Positions 8,765 through 17,322 of a stretch of DNA of 64,000 nt are shown piece after piece. The notes under the pieces are model-generated. The model did not search any database, had not been told where the DNA came from, and was given only the letters and a program-made list of their open reading frames with translations. The stretch's first letter is position 1. Each line of letters opens with the position of its first letter. Source of the DNA: Streptomyces sp. SLBN-31 (lineage in GTDB: Bacteria; Actinomycetota; Actinomycetes; Streptomycetales; Streptomycetaceae); assembly GCF_006715395.1 (NCBI RefSeq), contig NZ_VFNC01000001.1, positions 3,596,001-3,660,000 on the forward strand. Reading direction: 5' to 3'. The translations under genes and the position numbers were made by a program.

Positions 8765-9193
8765 GTGTCGAGTACACACCCGCGCCATGCCGGATCCGAC
8801 AGCGGCGCCGGCCAGGAGCCGGTGGGCGAGCTGGTGCAACGCGCCTCACAGCAACTGACTGAGCTGGTACGCGGCGAACTGCGGCTGGCGCAGGCGGAGA
8901 TGAAGGAGAAGGGCAAGCGCTACGGCAAGGGCGGTGGCCTGTTCGGCGGCGCCGGCGTCGTGGGCTTTCTGATGCTGCAGGCGCTGGTCGCCACCGCGAT
9001 CGCCGCGCTGGCGGTGCCGCTGCCGGTGTGGGCGGCGGCACTGATCGTTTCAGGGGTACTGGGTGTGATCGTCGCGATCATGGCCATCAGTGGAAAGAAG
9101 CAGGTGGACCAAGCCGCGCCGCCCGCACCCGAGCAGACGATCGAGAACGTGAAGGCCGACGTGGCCGAGATCAAGGAGAGTGCACAGCGATGA
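8765..9193 (+). CDS. Phage holin-X family membrane protein
   Basis: 142 residues. The N-terminal amphipathic part (VGELVQRASQQLTELVRGELRLAQAEM) is followed by two membrane helices (about 58-80 and 85-107) and a charged tail. This is the putative actinobacterial holin-X/DUF1469-like pattern, usually a stress-related inner membrane protein rather than a true phage holin. GTG start with an upstream GGGAGCTG. Its stop overlaps the next start (ATGA), so the two are translationally coupled. Confidence 0.8.
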   Translation: MSSTHPRHAGSDSGAGQEPVGELVQRASQQLTELVRGELRLAQAEMKEKGKRYGKGGGLFGGAGVVGFLMLQALVATAIAALAVPLPVWAAALIVSGVLGVIVAIMAISGKKQVDQAAPPAPEQTIENVKADVAEIKESAQR

Positions 9194-9672
9194 CCCAGCC
9201 ACCACACGACGAGCCCACCGCCGCCGGCCCTGACGAACTGCGCGAGCAGGTCGAACAGACCCGCACCGAGCTCGGGCAGACGGTTGAGGCGCTGGCCGCC
9301 AGGACCGACGTCAAAGCCCGCGCTCAGGAGAAGGCCGCGGAGGTCAAGCACCAGGCCGCTGCCAAGGCCGGCAAGCTCAAGGAGCAGGCCACCCACAAGG
9401 CCGGGGAGCTGAAGACGAAAGCCGCCGACCTGACGCACCAAGCGCAGGAAAGCGTGCCCGACTCGGCCAAGGAGAAGGCCGCTCAGGCCGCCGGGCAGGT
9501 CCGCGAGAAGGCGGCTCAGGCCGGTCAGCTGTGGGAGGAGAAGGCGCCCGAGCCGGTGCGGCAGCGGGCGGCCCAGGGGGCGCAGTTGGCGCGCGACAAC
9601 CGCAACCTGCTGCTGACGGCGGCCGGCGTGGCCGTCGTGGTGTGGCTGGCCTGCCGTGGCCGGAAGGACTGA
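9190..9672 (+). CDS. DUF3618 domain membrane-anchored protein
   Basis: 160 residues. The N-terminal motif PDELREQVEQTRTELGQTVEALA is the DUF3618 signature. The middle (about 40-130) is a long Ala/Lys/Glu-rich helical repeat resembling LEA-like stress proteins. One membrane helix near the C-terminus (LLLTAAGVAVVVWLA) ends in a basic tail. It overlaps the holin-X gene by four bases. In streptomycetes this pair is normally followed by a DUF4235 gene, which here is broken. Confidence 0.8.
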   Translation: MTQPPHDEPTAAGPDELREQVEQTRTELGQTVEALAARTDVKARAQEKAAEVKHQAAAKAGKLKEQATHKAGELKTKAADLTHQAQESVPDSAKEKAAQAAGQVREKAAQAGQLWEEKAPEPVRQRAAQGAQLARDNRNLLLTAAGVAVVVWLACRGRKD

Positions 9673-9675
9673 GCC

Positions 9676-9941
9676 GTGAAGACTTCCAAGATCGCGTAGA
9701 AGCCGGCGGGTCTCGCCCTGGGAGCGGCCGGGGGCGTAGCGTGCCGGTGCGCTGTCCCAGCGGGCGTGGAAGACGCTCGGCCATGACCAGGGCGCCCCGG
9801 ACGCCACCGACGGGGCCGCTTCGGCGGCGAGGTGCTGCTCGCGGCCACCCACAGGGCACGGTCTTCGCCGCGCCAAAGCGGGCGGTGACCGCACCGGGTT
9901 CCGCGCCCACGCACCGCCTCAGCGGGACCCGGCCCGGCTGA
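9676..9941 (+). pseudogene. Decayed DUF4235 gene
   Basis: Starts in register after the DUF3618 gene with GTG AAG ACT TCC AAG ATC GCG, but codon 8, a tyrosine in the family, is TAG. Reading past it gives KPAGLALGAAGG, then a frame change to GALSQRAWKTLGHDQGAPDA, another to GEVLLAA and a last to QGTVFAAPKRAV ending at TGA 9939-9941. These blocks follow the DUF4235 order (VFKQVWK, HDxDAPDA, GEVLLAA, QGAIFAAVKA). One nonsense change and at least three frameshifts mark it as dead. Confidence 0.8.
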
Positions 9942-10027
9942 CTGGCACGGAGGAAGCGGGAAACCCGGGGCACGAATAATCCCTCCTCCTGCTGCCTCGC
10001 ACCCCTGACGAAGGGCTGACCCCGAGC

Positions 10028-10315
10028 ATGTCCGATCAACACGCCGCCGTCGCAGTCACGGCCGCGGCCGTCATAGCCGCGATCCTGGTCGCCCGGGCGA
10101 CGGTGCTGCACCAAGGCCGACGACGGTGTGGCACCGGCTCGGTGCACCCGCCGCAACGGCACCGCCGACAGCGCGCCGGCCAGTCGGCCCCCGCTGCATC
10201 CGCTGGCGCCGCCCCGGCGAATGACGCTGTGCGGGAAGCTGAAGCACACGTCCACACGTGCTGGCAGGAGCTGCGGAGCCAGAACCCTGCCCCCCGCCCG
10301 AATGACCCCTCATGA
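10028..10315 (+). CDS. Small putative membrane protein
   Basis: 95 residues, with one N-terminal membrane helix (VAVTAAAVIAAILVA) and a basic, low-complexity middle. The C-terminal segment VREAEAHVHTCWQELRSQNP looks like a helix under selection. There is no strong ribosome binding site and no known domain. It follows the stress-type trio and may belong with it. Moderate doubt that it is translated. Confidence 0.4.
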   Translation: MSDQHAAVAVTAAAVIAAILVARATVLHQGRRRCGTGSVHPPQRHRRQRAGQSAPAASAGAAPANDAVREAEAHVHTCWQELRSQNPAPRPNDPS

Positions 10316-10508
10316 CAGCGTTCTGCCCACCGAAACGGAGGGTAGATGCTCCAGCGCGGGGCGTATCCAGCACCGGTCACCCGGCTTCCCTCAAGGCTGG
10401 GACATCGAACGTCGGACGTCGCCTGCGGCGACTCGGGGCGGGCGGCCACAGCCGATCAGCCCAGGGCATGCGCTGTGAGAGGAGCGTGCATCGGGGCACT
10501 CGGACCCT

Positions 10509-11555
10509 ATGACAAAAAGGTATGAAACTGGACAACAAGATCATGCTGTCGATTACGAGCCTCGGCTGGAGGAGCCGGGTCCCGGGCCGGAGACGGAGCG
10601 GCGCGCGCCCGAGACGCCCACGAAGCTTCCAAAGGGTGCGTGGCGTGCGGTGCTCAAAGGAAGTTTGCGGGAGTTCAAGGACGATGAGCTGACCGACAGG
10701 GCGGCGGCGCTGACGTACTACGGCGTGCTGGCGCTGTTCCCGGCGCTTCTCGCGCTGGTGTCGCTGCTGGGCCTGACGGGCAAGTCGACCACGGACAAGG
10801 TGCTGAACAACATCAAACAGTTCGCTCCCGGCTCGGTCCGTGACATTCTCACCAGCGCGGTGCAGCAGCTGCAGGGCAACGCCGGCATCGGCTCGCTCAT
10901 GGCCCTGGTCGGCCTGGTACTGGCGATCTGGTCCGCGTCCGGCTATGTGGCGGCGTTCATCCGCGCGGCGAACGCGGTCTACGACATGCCCGAGGGGCGC
11001 CCGGTGTGGAAGATCCTCCCCGTGCGGCTCGGCGTGACGATCACTCTTCTGATCCTGGCCGTGCTCAGCTCCGTGATCGTGGTCTTCACCGGCGACTTGG
11101 CCCGCCGGGCCGGCACCGCGCTCGGGCTGGGCGACACGGCACTGACCGTGTGGTCGATCGCCAAGTGGCCGGTGCTCGTCATCTTGGTCACCGTCATGAT
11201 CGCGATCTTGTACTGGGCAACCCCGAACGCGAAGGTGAAGGGCTTCAAGTGGATCACCCCGGGCAGTTTCCTGGCCCTGGTCATCTGGCTGATCGCCTCC
11301 GCCGCCTTCGCGTTCTACATCGCCAACTTCGCCTCCTACAACAAGACCTACGGCACGATGGCGGGCGTCATCGTCTTCCTGATCTGGCTGTGGATCTCCA
11401 ACCTCGCCATCCTGCTGGGCCTGGAGTTCGACGCGGAGGCGGCCCGCCAGCGGGCCATCGCCGGCGGCCACCCGCCGCAGGCCGAGCCCTACACCCAGCC
11501 GCGGGACACCCGGAAGTGGGACGAGCAGGACCGGCGCCGCCTGGAACACGGATGA
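10509..11555 (+). CDS. YihY/virulence factor BrkB family membrane protein
   Basis: 348 residues, normal for the family. After a 45-residue cytosolic lead, the conserved opening DDELTDRAAALTYYGVLALFPALLALVSLLG forms the first membrane helix. Five more helices follow, with the family blocks WSASGYVAAFIRAANAVYD, YWATPNAKVKGFKWITPGS and FLIWLWISNLAILLGLEFDAE. The tail is polar. These proteins were once misnamed RNase BN; their real role is unknown, possibly transport or envelope. It stands alone, with ATG at 10509. Confidence 0.85.
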   Translation: MTKRYETGQQDHAVDYEPRLEEPGPGPETERRAPETPTKLPKGAWRAVLKGSLREFKDDELTDRAAALTYYGVLALFPALLALVSLLGLTGKSTTDKVLNNIKQFAPGSVRDILTSAVQQLQGNAGIGSLMALVGLVLAIWSASGYVAAFIRAANAVYDMPEGRPVWKILPVRLGVTITLLILAVLSSVIVVFTGDLARRAGTALGLGDTALTVWSIAKWPVLVILVTVMIAILYWATPNAKVKGFKWITPGSFLALVIWLIASAAFAFYIANFASYNKTYGTMAGVIVFLIWLWISNLAILLGLEFDAEAARQRAIAGGHPPQAEPYTQPRDTRKWDEQDRRRLEHG

Positions 11556-12016
11556 GGCCTGGTGCGGCGCTGGCTCATATCCACCTGCACCTGCCGATTC
11601 GCCCGCCCGGCGAGGACTGTCGCCAGTTGTCCGCTCCCGAGGGTTCGCCGACGGCCGTTTGCCGGCCGGCTGACTGAGGACCAGGATCGGCATGGGCCCA
11701 CGGGCAGCGCCCCGGCCAGGTCGCGCGGCGTGCCCGGCCGTTGAGGTTAGTCAAAGGCGCGCCTCGCCTCGGGCGGTGAGACGCGCTGATCCGACGGGGG
11801 AGGTCAGCATTCAGCCGCGGGAGCGCAGAGAGCTTGCGGGTCCGCGTTGGACGCCGCGCTGCGCAGCAGGGGTCGGTCAGCGCGGCGGCCGGCCGAAGCC
11901 GAGAACCCGCGGCGGGGCGGCCTCATGTGGTGTCTCATCCTGGAAATGCCCGGACGGACGCGAACGAGCGTGTGCCGTTGCCGTTCCTGGGGGAGGCGCG
12001 TGAACGGTCCCCCTTT
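11556..12016. other. Gap without recognisable genes
   Basis: About 460 bases. Open frames here are shadows with poor codon bias in each strand. I see no repeats or RNA structure that I can support. Confidence 0.5.
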
Positions 12017-12454
12017 CTACACGTGTGCGATGCCGTAGCTGACGGCATTGGTGACGCCGTTGACCTCGAGGTATCCCACTGCGTTGAGGACCGCGCTACT
12101 GCCGACGTCCGTGGCCGTCGGGGCGAAGCAGCCCCGCGTGAAGCCGGGATTGAGGGGGCTGCCGGCGCAGTCGACGTTGCTGCCGAAGTCGCTGCGCACT
12201 GCACCGGCGATCGACACTGCGACGCTGGCCGTGTTCTGGACGACTACGACCGCTTGGGCGTCCTCGTTCGCGTTGACCACGATGCAGACCTTGAACTTGA
12301 CGTGATCCGACACCGAGTGCGTCACGTAGGCGCTGCAATGCCAGTTGGAGTTGGTGCTGACGGCTTTCCAGCCCACCGCTGCGTCGGCGGGTGCCGCCGC
12401 GCACAGGAGCGCGCCGGCCATGGCAGAAGTGACGGTCAAAGCTCTTAAGCGCAC
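12017..12454 (-). CDS. Secreted protein of unknown function
   Basis: 145 residues from a GTG at 12452-12454 with RBS GAAGGG seven bases before it. A signal peptide (LRALTVTSAMAGALLCAAAPADA) cleaves near residue 23. The mature part is about 120 residues, likely beta-rich, with three or four cysteines (WHCSAYV, FKVCIVV, VDCAGSP, RGCFAPT) that could form two disulfides. The alternation of hydrophobic strands suggests a small beta-sandwich. No family recognised. Confidence 0.7.
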   Translation of the reverse strand: MRLRALTVTSAMAGALLCAAAPADAAVGWKAVSTNSNWHCSAYVTHSVSDHVKFKVCIVVNANEDAQAVVVVQNTASVAVSIAGAVRSDFGSNVDCAGSPLNPGFTRGCFAPTATDVGSSAVLNAVGYLEVNGVTNAVSYGIAHV

Positions 12455-12851
12455 AACATATCCCTTCGCATGGATTGATCTGCTTTCCGCTCGTGAGCGG
12501 GTCGCGTCAGTTGCGGACCGATCATGCAAGGCAGCCCGGCGGCCGTGTTGGTGCTGCATCCACACTTCTTTGCCACTGCGTGCACCGCGAAAGCCCCTCC
12601 TTACGGCGGCAGGCCGGTACGGAGTTGGGGAAGAACAGGCCGCCTGCCGGCGCCGGTGAGGCGCACTCCCGGAGGCGCGCCGCGTTCGTACGTCCCTTCA
12701 CACGGCGCCGCCGCCGAGACCTCGGAGTGGAACGGAGCCCGGGAGTCTCGATGATCACCGCGAGGTCGCTCGATGCCGTCGACATGCCGCTTCGTAAGCT
12801 GGTCGGTAGAAGTGAGAAGGAACGTGGCACGGAGCGGAGAGGCGGGCGGGG
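12455..12851. other. Intergenic region between divergent genes
   Basis: About 400 bases between the secreted protein (minus) and the AraC regulator (plus). It must hold both promoters. I see no clear operator or gene. Confidence 0.4.
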
Positions 12852-13838
12852 ATGATCGGGGCCCTGTTCCACAGCGAGGATGTCCCGGTGCAGGACCGGT
12901 TCGACTGCTGGCGTGAACTGGTCGGCCGGACCCGTTCCAGTGAGGTGATCAGCCGCCATGTGGACGACTTCCACGCGGAGCACCGGCTGATGGAACTCGG
13001 TTCGGTGACCGTCTGGTCGTCGTCCTTCCTGCCTGCCCGGTTCCGGCGCAACGCACGGATGGTGCGGCAATCCGACCCAGAACTGCTGCACCTGTCCCTG
13101 TTGCTGCACGGAGAGCTGGCACTTGTCCATTCCGGCCAGACCCATACCTTCAAGGCCGGCGACATCCACGTGGTCAGCAGCTCGCAGCCCTACGACCTCC
13201 AGTCCGCGGACGCCGGCCACCGCCACGCGGTCCAAGGCATCGGCGTGGACATCCCGACAAGCCTGCTGCCCCTGCCGCAACACCGGATGAACCTGGTGCT
13301 GGGCCGCAGCCTGCCCGCACACAATGGACTAGGCGCCCTGACGACGCAGTTCCTCACCAGCATGCAGGCACAGGCCGACCTTCTGCAGCCGGCCGACGCG
13401 CCACGACTGGGCACCGTCGTGGTCGACCTGGTATCCGCCTGGCTGGCCCATGTCCTGGAAGCTGAAGCCGCCCTGCCACCGGAGACCCGCCAGCGGACTC
13501 TGGCGCGCCGCATCCAGACCTTCATCCAGCACAACCTGCACGACCCCGACCTGACACCACCAGTGATCGCCGCCGCGCACCACATCTCCCTCAGCTACCT
13601 CCACAAAATCGCCCGCGAGCACATGGGGGACGAACCGGTAGCGACCTCGATACGCCGCCGACGCCTGGAGGCAGCCCGCCGCGACCTGGCCGACCCCACA
13701 CAACGGACCACGCCCATCCACGTGATCGCCGCCCGCTGGGGAATCGTCCGAGCCTCGGACTTCACACGCAGCTTCCGCGCCGCGTACGGCCTCTCACCCA
13801 AGGACTACCGGCATCGCGCCTTGTCGCACTACCCGTAG
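12852..13838 (+). CDS. AraC family transcriptional regulator with AraC-binding-like N-domain
   Basis: 328 residues. The N-terminal ~190 residues are a cupin-like sensor of the AraC-binding-like type (MVRQSDPELLHLSLLLHGELALVHSGQTHTFKAGDIHVV). The C-terminal ~100 form two helix-turn-helix motifs: VIAAAHHISLSYLHKIAREHMGDEPVATSIRRRRLEAARRDL in part one, and IHVIAARWGIVRASDFTRSFRAAYGLSPKDYR in part two, which is the AraC signature. Its target is unknown; the divergent secreted gene is the nearest candidate. Confidence 0.85.
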   Translation: MIGALFHSEDVPVQDRFDCWRELVGRTRSSEVISRHVDDFHAEHRLMELGSVTVWSSSFLPARFRRNARMVRQSDPELLHLSLLLHGELALVHSGQTHTFKAGDIHVVSSSQPYDLQSADAGHRHAVQGIGVDIPTSLLPLPQHRMNLVLGRSLPAHNGLGALTTQFLTSMQAQADLLQPADAPRLGTVVVDLVSAWLAHVLEAEAALPPETRQRTLARRIQTFIQHNLHDPDLTPPVIAAAHHISLSYLHKIAREHMGDEPVATSIRRRRLEAARRDLADPTQRTTPIHVIAARWGIVRASDFTRSFRAAYGLSPKDYRHRALSHYP

Positions 13839-14087
13839 TGACCCCTCGCTGGTCGCCTCGGCTGGGAAGGTCGTCGAACAGGCCGCGGCCATCTCTCGCA
13901 CCCGAGACGGTCGCACCAACACCTACCGGATCGGATCGAACCGGGCACGGCCTGCACCACCAGGCCGAGGCCGGACTGCCGTCACCGCCTACCGGGACGG
14001 GCGGGCGTACTCGGTGAGCTTCACGGCCGGACGCGGCCAGCTCATGGTGCTGCGTTCCAGTCGCCGATGCCGAGGGCAATCGGGCAT
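13839..14087 (+). pseudogene. Possible coding remnant, unidentified
   Basis: An open frame from just after the AraC stop to a TGA near 14087 has strong GC3 bias and protein-like blocks such as TAVTAYRDGRAYSVSFTAG and QLMVLRSS, but no start codon with a ribosome binding site. It may be the tail of a lost gene. Assignment is not possible by eye. Confidence 0.25.
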
Positions 14088-14202
14088 ATGAGCCAGGGGT
14101 GATGGTCGATGGTTCGGCTGGTCAGGTCCTTTCCGTGCGGTCACACTCCCGGAGGGAACGCTCCCCGGCGACGGCCATCTCGATTGGCCCGACCTCGCCA
14201 CC

Positions 14203-14514
14203 ATGGCACGCGAACTGGCTACCCGCCTTGACCTGGACGAATCCGCGGAGACCCGGCTTTACGACGCCTTCGCCGCCTGGCGGCGAGAGCTCCAGGCCTC
14301 CCTCGACACGGACGGCGACGGTCGCGTCAGCGCCGACGAGTACGCCGCAGCCGTACCGTCCCTCGCCGGTCCCGCGCTCATCCGCATGGCCGAGGTTCTT
14401 TTCGACGCCCCCGACAAGGCGCCTGACGGCCGGATCAGCCGTCCGGCTCTGCCGCTCAGGGGAACGCGGAACTTCCTCGAGCGGCAGGGCTTCCCGCCCG
14501 CGCGGTCGCCGTAA
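14203..14514 (+). CDS. EF-hand protein, probably 5'-truncated
   Basis: 103 residues from the only in-frame ATG. One intact EF-hand loop is present (DTDGDGRVSADEY, with D at 1, 3, 5 and E at 12), and a second weaker one (DAPDKAPDGRISR). Just upstream in the same frame, without any start codon, the sequence reads GDGHLDWPDLAT, which looks like the second half of another EF-hand loop. Streptomycete calcium-binding proteins of this type are usually about 170 residues with four hands. I infer a gene that has lost its first part; the last 20 residues also diverge from the family. Confidence 0.6.
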   Translation: MARELATRLDLDESAETRLYDAFAAWRRELQASLDTDGDGRVSADEYAAAVPSLAGPALIRMAEVLFDAPDKAPDGRISRPALPLRGTRNFLERQGFPPARSP

Positions 14515-14643
14515 CGGCTCTTGTGACACCAGTGACAGGACCGCGACACAAAGCCCCACAACTCTCAGCGGCCCTCCCCGGTCTGACTTGGCATGGACGG
14601 CGACGACCTGCCGTCCCGCCACGTCACCAACAGGGGGAACACC

Positions 14644-15084
14644 ATGAAGTCGATCCGCCACAAGGCAGCTACCGCCGGCGCCCTTGCCGTCCTGGCCCTG
14701 GGCGGCACGCTCGCCGCGACGACGCCGGCTTCGGCCGCCACGGCCGGCGCCTACAACGGAGCGTGCGGCAAGGGGTACGAGGTCTTCATGGAGACGCCGA
14801 TCCAGTCCTCGCAGAGGACCGTGGCGGCCACCACGTACGTGGCCTACAGCTCCGCGGACAAGCAGTGGTGTGCTGTCACGGTGCGCAACAAGCCCGGCGC
14901 CCGCGTGTTCATGGAGGTCACCCTGGACACCTGGCCGACCGGCAACCACCCGGCCAGGGACGCCGGCTCCTACACGACCTACGCCGGCCCGGTGTACAAG
15001 GACCTGCCCGAGCCCGGCCAGTGCATGACCTGGAGCGGTTCGATCGACATCTACTACAACTCCGACCAGGGCCTGTGCCCCTGA
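14644..15084 (+). CDS. Secreted spore-associated protein A (SapA)-like
   Basis: 146 residues. Signal peptide MKSIRHKAATAGALAVLALGG ends near ASA-ATA (residue 32). The mature chain has the SapA-type order YNGACGKGYEV, TYVAYSSADKQWCAVTVRN, VFMEVTLDTW, YTTYAGPVY and QCMTWSGSI, with four or so cysteines likely paired. In streptomycetes SapA is found on spores. ATG follows CAGGGGGAACACC. It is monocistronic by spacing. Confidence 0.75.
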   Translation: MKSIRHKAATAGALAVLALGGTLAATTPASAATAGAYNGACGKGYEVFMETPIQSSQRTVAATTYVAYSSADKQWCAVTVRNKPGARVFMEVTLDTWPTGNHPARDAGSYTTYAGPVYKDLPEPGQCMTWSGSIDIYYNSDQGLCP

Positions 15085-15181
15085 CCCGACGGCCGGCGTT
15101 GTGGCCGACCCTCGGGTCGGCCACACCTACTGCCCCCGCGGCGGGAACATCCGCGGTCCACGGCAGGCTCTCACAACGGGG

Positions 15182-15766
15182 TCATGATCCGTTTGCGGCG
15201 CCCTCGATGTCCGCCGGGCGGTACGTCAGGGACACGAGGCCGGGGTCGTGGCCCGGGCCGGCGCTCACCAGCTCCCAGGTGCGGGACTGGGCGCCGGGCC
15301 GGTAGTAGGTGGTGCCGTCCACGAAGACGGGGACGACGGTCAGCGTCAGCTCGTCGACGAGGCCGGCGTCGCACAGGGTCTGGCCGAACTGCCCGTGCCC
15401 GTAGACGATCAGGTCCCGTCCTGGGGCCCGTTTGAGTTCGGCCACGGCTTTCGCGGGATCGTCGGCGATCACGCTCGTGTTGGTCCACTCCGCCTCCTGG
15501 AGTGTGGACGAGAACACGTACTTCCTCATCGCGTTGATGTGCTCGGCGTACGGGCCGGACGCGGCGGGCCACTGGCGGGAGAAGAGCTCGTAGGTCCGCC
15601 GGCCCATCAGCATCGCCTCGCTGCGCTGCAGGACCTTCAGGGAGTGCTCCGCGCTGCCGGGCCCGAAGTAGGGCCCGGCCCAGCGCAGCGGCTCACCGAT
15701 CACACCGTTCAGGGACACGAGGGCGGTCTGCACGAGCCGCCGGGAGCTGTCGGAAATGGCGTTCAT
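15182..15766 (-). CDS. Dihydrofolate reductase-like RibD C-terminal domain protein
   Basis: 194 residues. The fold pattern of RibD-C/DHFR-like proteins is clear: LVQTALVSLNGVIG at the start, AMLMGRRTYELFSRQWP in the middle, KYVFSSTL, and DLIVYGHGQFGQTLCDAGLVDELTLTVVPVF near the end. It is a probable NAD(P)H-dependent reductase of unknown substrate, cytosolic. The start ATG 15764-15766 is right at the inverted repeat shared with the divergent MFS gene, so the two are likely co-regulated. Confidence 0.75.
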   Translation of the reverse strand: MNAISDSSRRLVQTALVSLNGVIGEPLRWAGPYFGPGSAEHSLKVLQRSEAMLMGRRTYELFSRQWPAASGPYAEHINAMRKYVFSSTLQEAEWTNTSVIADDPAKAVAELKRAPGRDLIVYGHGQFGQTLCDAGLVDELTLTVVPVFVDGTTYYRPGAQSRTWELVSAGPGHDPGLVSLTYRPADIEGAANGS

Positions 15767-15790
15767 GGGAATTGGACTGCCGGCGCGCCC

Positions 15791-15826
15791 GGAATGCATC
15801 GGTGCCGGCGCCCACCGATGCATTCC
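15791..15826. promoter_or_regulatory. 14-bp-arm perfect inverted repeat between divergent genes
   Basis: GGAATGCATCGGTG (15791-15804), eight-base loop, CACCGATGCATTCC (15813-15826). It sits 24 bases from the RibD-C start and 50 bases from the MFS start. The arms are perfect and contain ATGCAT, so a protein operator is more likely than a terminator. No regulator gene of a matching type is next to it; the sigma factor downstream or a remote regulator may act here. Confidence 0.6.
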
Positions 15827-15876
15827 TCCCGGTCGCCGAGTCCATACCCGTGACAACGCAACCGGAAGGACTCCCC

Positions 15877-17322
15877 ATGACCACATCCGCCGCCCCCGGC
15901 AGGCCACCGGCGCTGCGCTGGGTCCTGGCCCTGACCGCTGTGGCCGGGCTCATCGTCGCCCTGGACCAGCTGGTCGTCGCCACCGCGCTGAACACCATCC
16001 GGCAGGACCTGGGCGCATCCATGGCCGAACTGGAGTGGACCGTCAACGCGTTCGGGCTCGGGTTCGCCGCCCTGCTCATCCCGGCGGCCGAGTTCGGCGA
16101 CCGGATCGGCCGCAAGCGGGCCTACCTGTCGGGCCTGCTGCTGTTCGCCGCCGCCTCAGCGGCCTGCGCCCTCGCCCCCACGACGGGCGTCCTGATCGCG
16201 GCCCGCGCCGTCCAGGGTGCCGCGGCCGCCCTGCTGTCGCCGGCCGCGCTGGCGCTGCTCACCGAGGCCACCCCGCCCCGCCAACGCGGAGCCGTCATGG
16301 GTGTCTACGCGGCCGTGATGGGCCTCGCCGTCGTCGGCGGCCCGCTGGTCGGCGGCGCCGTGGCCGAGGGGCTCGCCTGGCAGTGGATCTTCTGGATCAA
16401 CGTCCCGGTCATCGCGGTCGTGGTCCCCATCGCCCGCTCGGTGCTCACGGAGCACACCGGTCGGCCCGCCGCTCCCGACGTCCTCGGCATCGTGCTCGCG
16501 GCCGGCTCGATGTTCGCCCTGGTGTGGGCACTGGTGCGGTCCGGGTCCGCGGGCTGGGACAGCGCGGAGGTGTTGGGCACCCTGGTGGCCGGCCTGGTCA
16601 CCCTGGCGGCCTTCGCCGTACGCCAGGCGACAGCCGAGCACCCCATGCTGCCCACCCGTCTGCTGCGGCAGTCGGCCTTCGCCGCGGGCAACCTCTCGAC
16701 GCTGCTGCTGACCGCCTCCCTGTTCGGCACCGTCTTCTTCCTGGCGCAGTACCTCCAGGTCGCCCTCGGCCATTCGCCGCTGGGCGCGGGGCTGAGGTTC
16801 CTGCCGTGGACCGCGACGCTGTTCTTCGTCGCCCCGGTCGCGGGCCGGCTGCAGGACCGGATCGGTCCGCGCACCCTGATCTGCGCGGGGCTGTTCCTCC
16901 AGGGCGCGGGGATGCTGTGGATCGGCGTCAACGCCCACCAGCACCAGGGGTACGGCGCCTCCGTGGCCGCGCTCGTTCTGTCCGGGGTGGGTACCTCGAT
17001 GGCCATGCCGGCCCAGCAGACGGCCGTCATGACCGCCGTACCCCCGGCCCTGATGGGCAAGGCCGCTGGCATGTTCAACACCGTGCGCCAGCTCGGCGGA
17101 GCCCTTGGCATCGCCGTCATGGCGGCGGTCTTCGGCTCGGTGGGCGGCGAGGACTCCCCGCTCGCCTTCGCGGACGGCTTCTCCGGGGCCATGATCGTCG
17201 GCGCCGCCCTGGCCTTCACCGGCGCCGCGTGCGGGCTGCTCGCACCCGGCCGTCCTCGCCCGGCCGCACCGCTCGGCGACGGCGCCGACCGGCCCGTACA
17301 GGAGGAACTCGGTGCCCACTGA
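15877..17322 (+). CDS. DHA2-type MFS drug exporter (14 membrane helices)
   Basis: 481 residues with about 14 hydrophobic segments. Family marks: ALDQLVVATALNTIRQDLG in helix 1, the motif A region GDRIGRKRAYLSGLLLF, and motif C-like GGPLVGGAVAEGLAWQWIFWINVP in helix 5. Start ATG 15877 with RBS GGAAGGA. It overlaps the sigma factor gene by 11 bases, so the pump and sigma factor are one operon. Substrate unknown; antiseptic or drug export is the family norm. Confidence 0.85.
   Translation: MTTSAAPGRPPALRWVLALTAVAGLIVALDQLVVATALNTIRQDLGASMAELEWTVNAFGLGFAALLIPAAEFGDRIGRKRAYLSGLLLFAAASAACALAPTTGVLIAARAVQGAAAALLSPAALALLTEATPPRQRGAVMGVYAAVMGLAVVGGPLVGGAVAEGLAWQWIFWINVPVIAVVVPIARSVLTEHTGRPAAPDVLGIVLAAGSMFALVWALVRSGSAGWDSAEVLGTLVAGLVTLAAFAVRQATAEHPMLPTRLLRQSAFAAGNLSTLLLTASLFGTVFFLAQYLQVALGHSPLGAGLRFLPWTATLFFVAPVAGRLQDRIGPRTLICAGLFLQGAGMLWIGVNAHQHQGYGASVAALVLSGVGTSMAMPAQQTAVMTAVPPALMGKAAGMFNTVRQLGGALGIAVMAAVFGSVGGEDSPLAFADGFSGAMIVGAALAFTGAACGLLAPGRPRPAAPLGDGADRPVQEELGAH

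Noticed and set aside
8765..9193. Holin-X gene as sign of a prophage
   Set aside because: No other phage gene in the window; this family is a common chromosomal membrane protein in streptomycetes.
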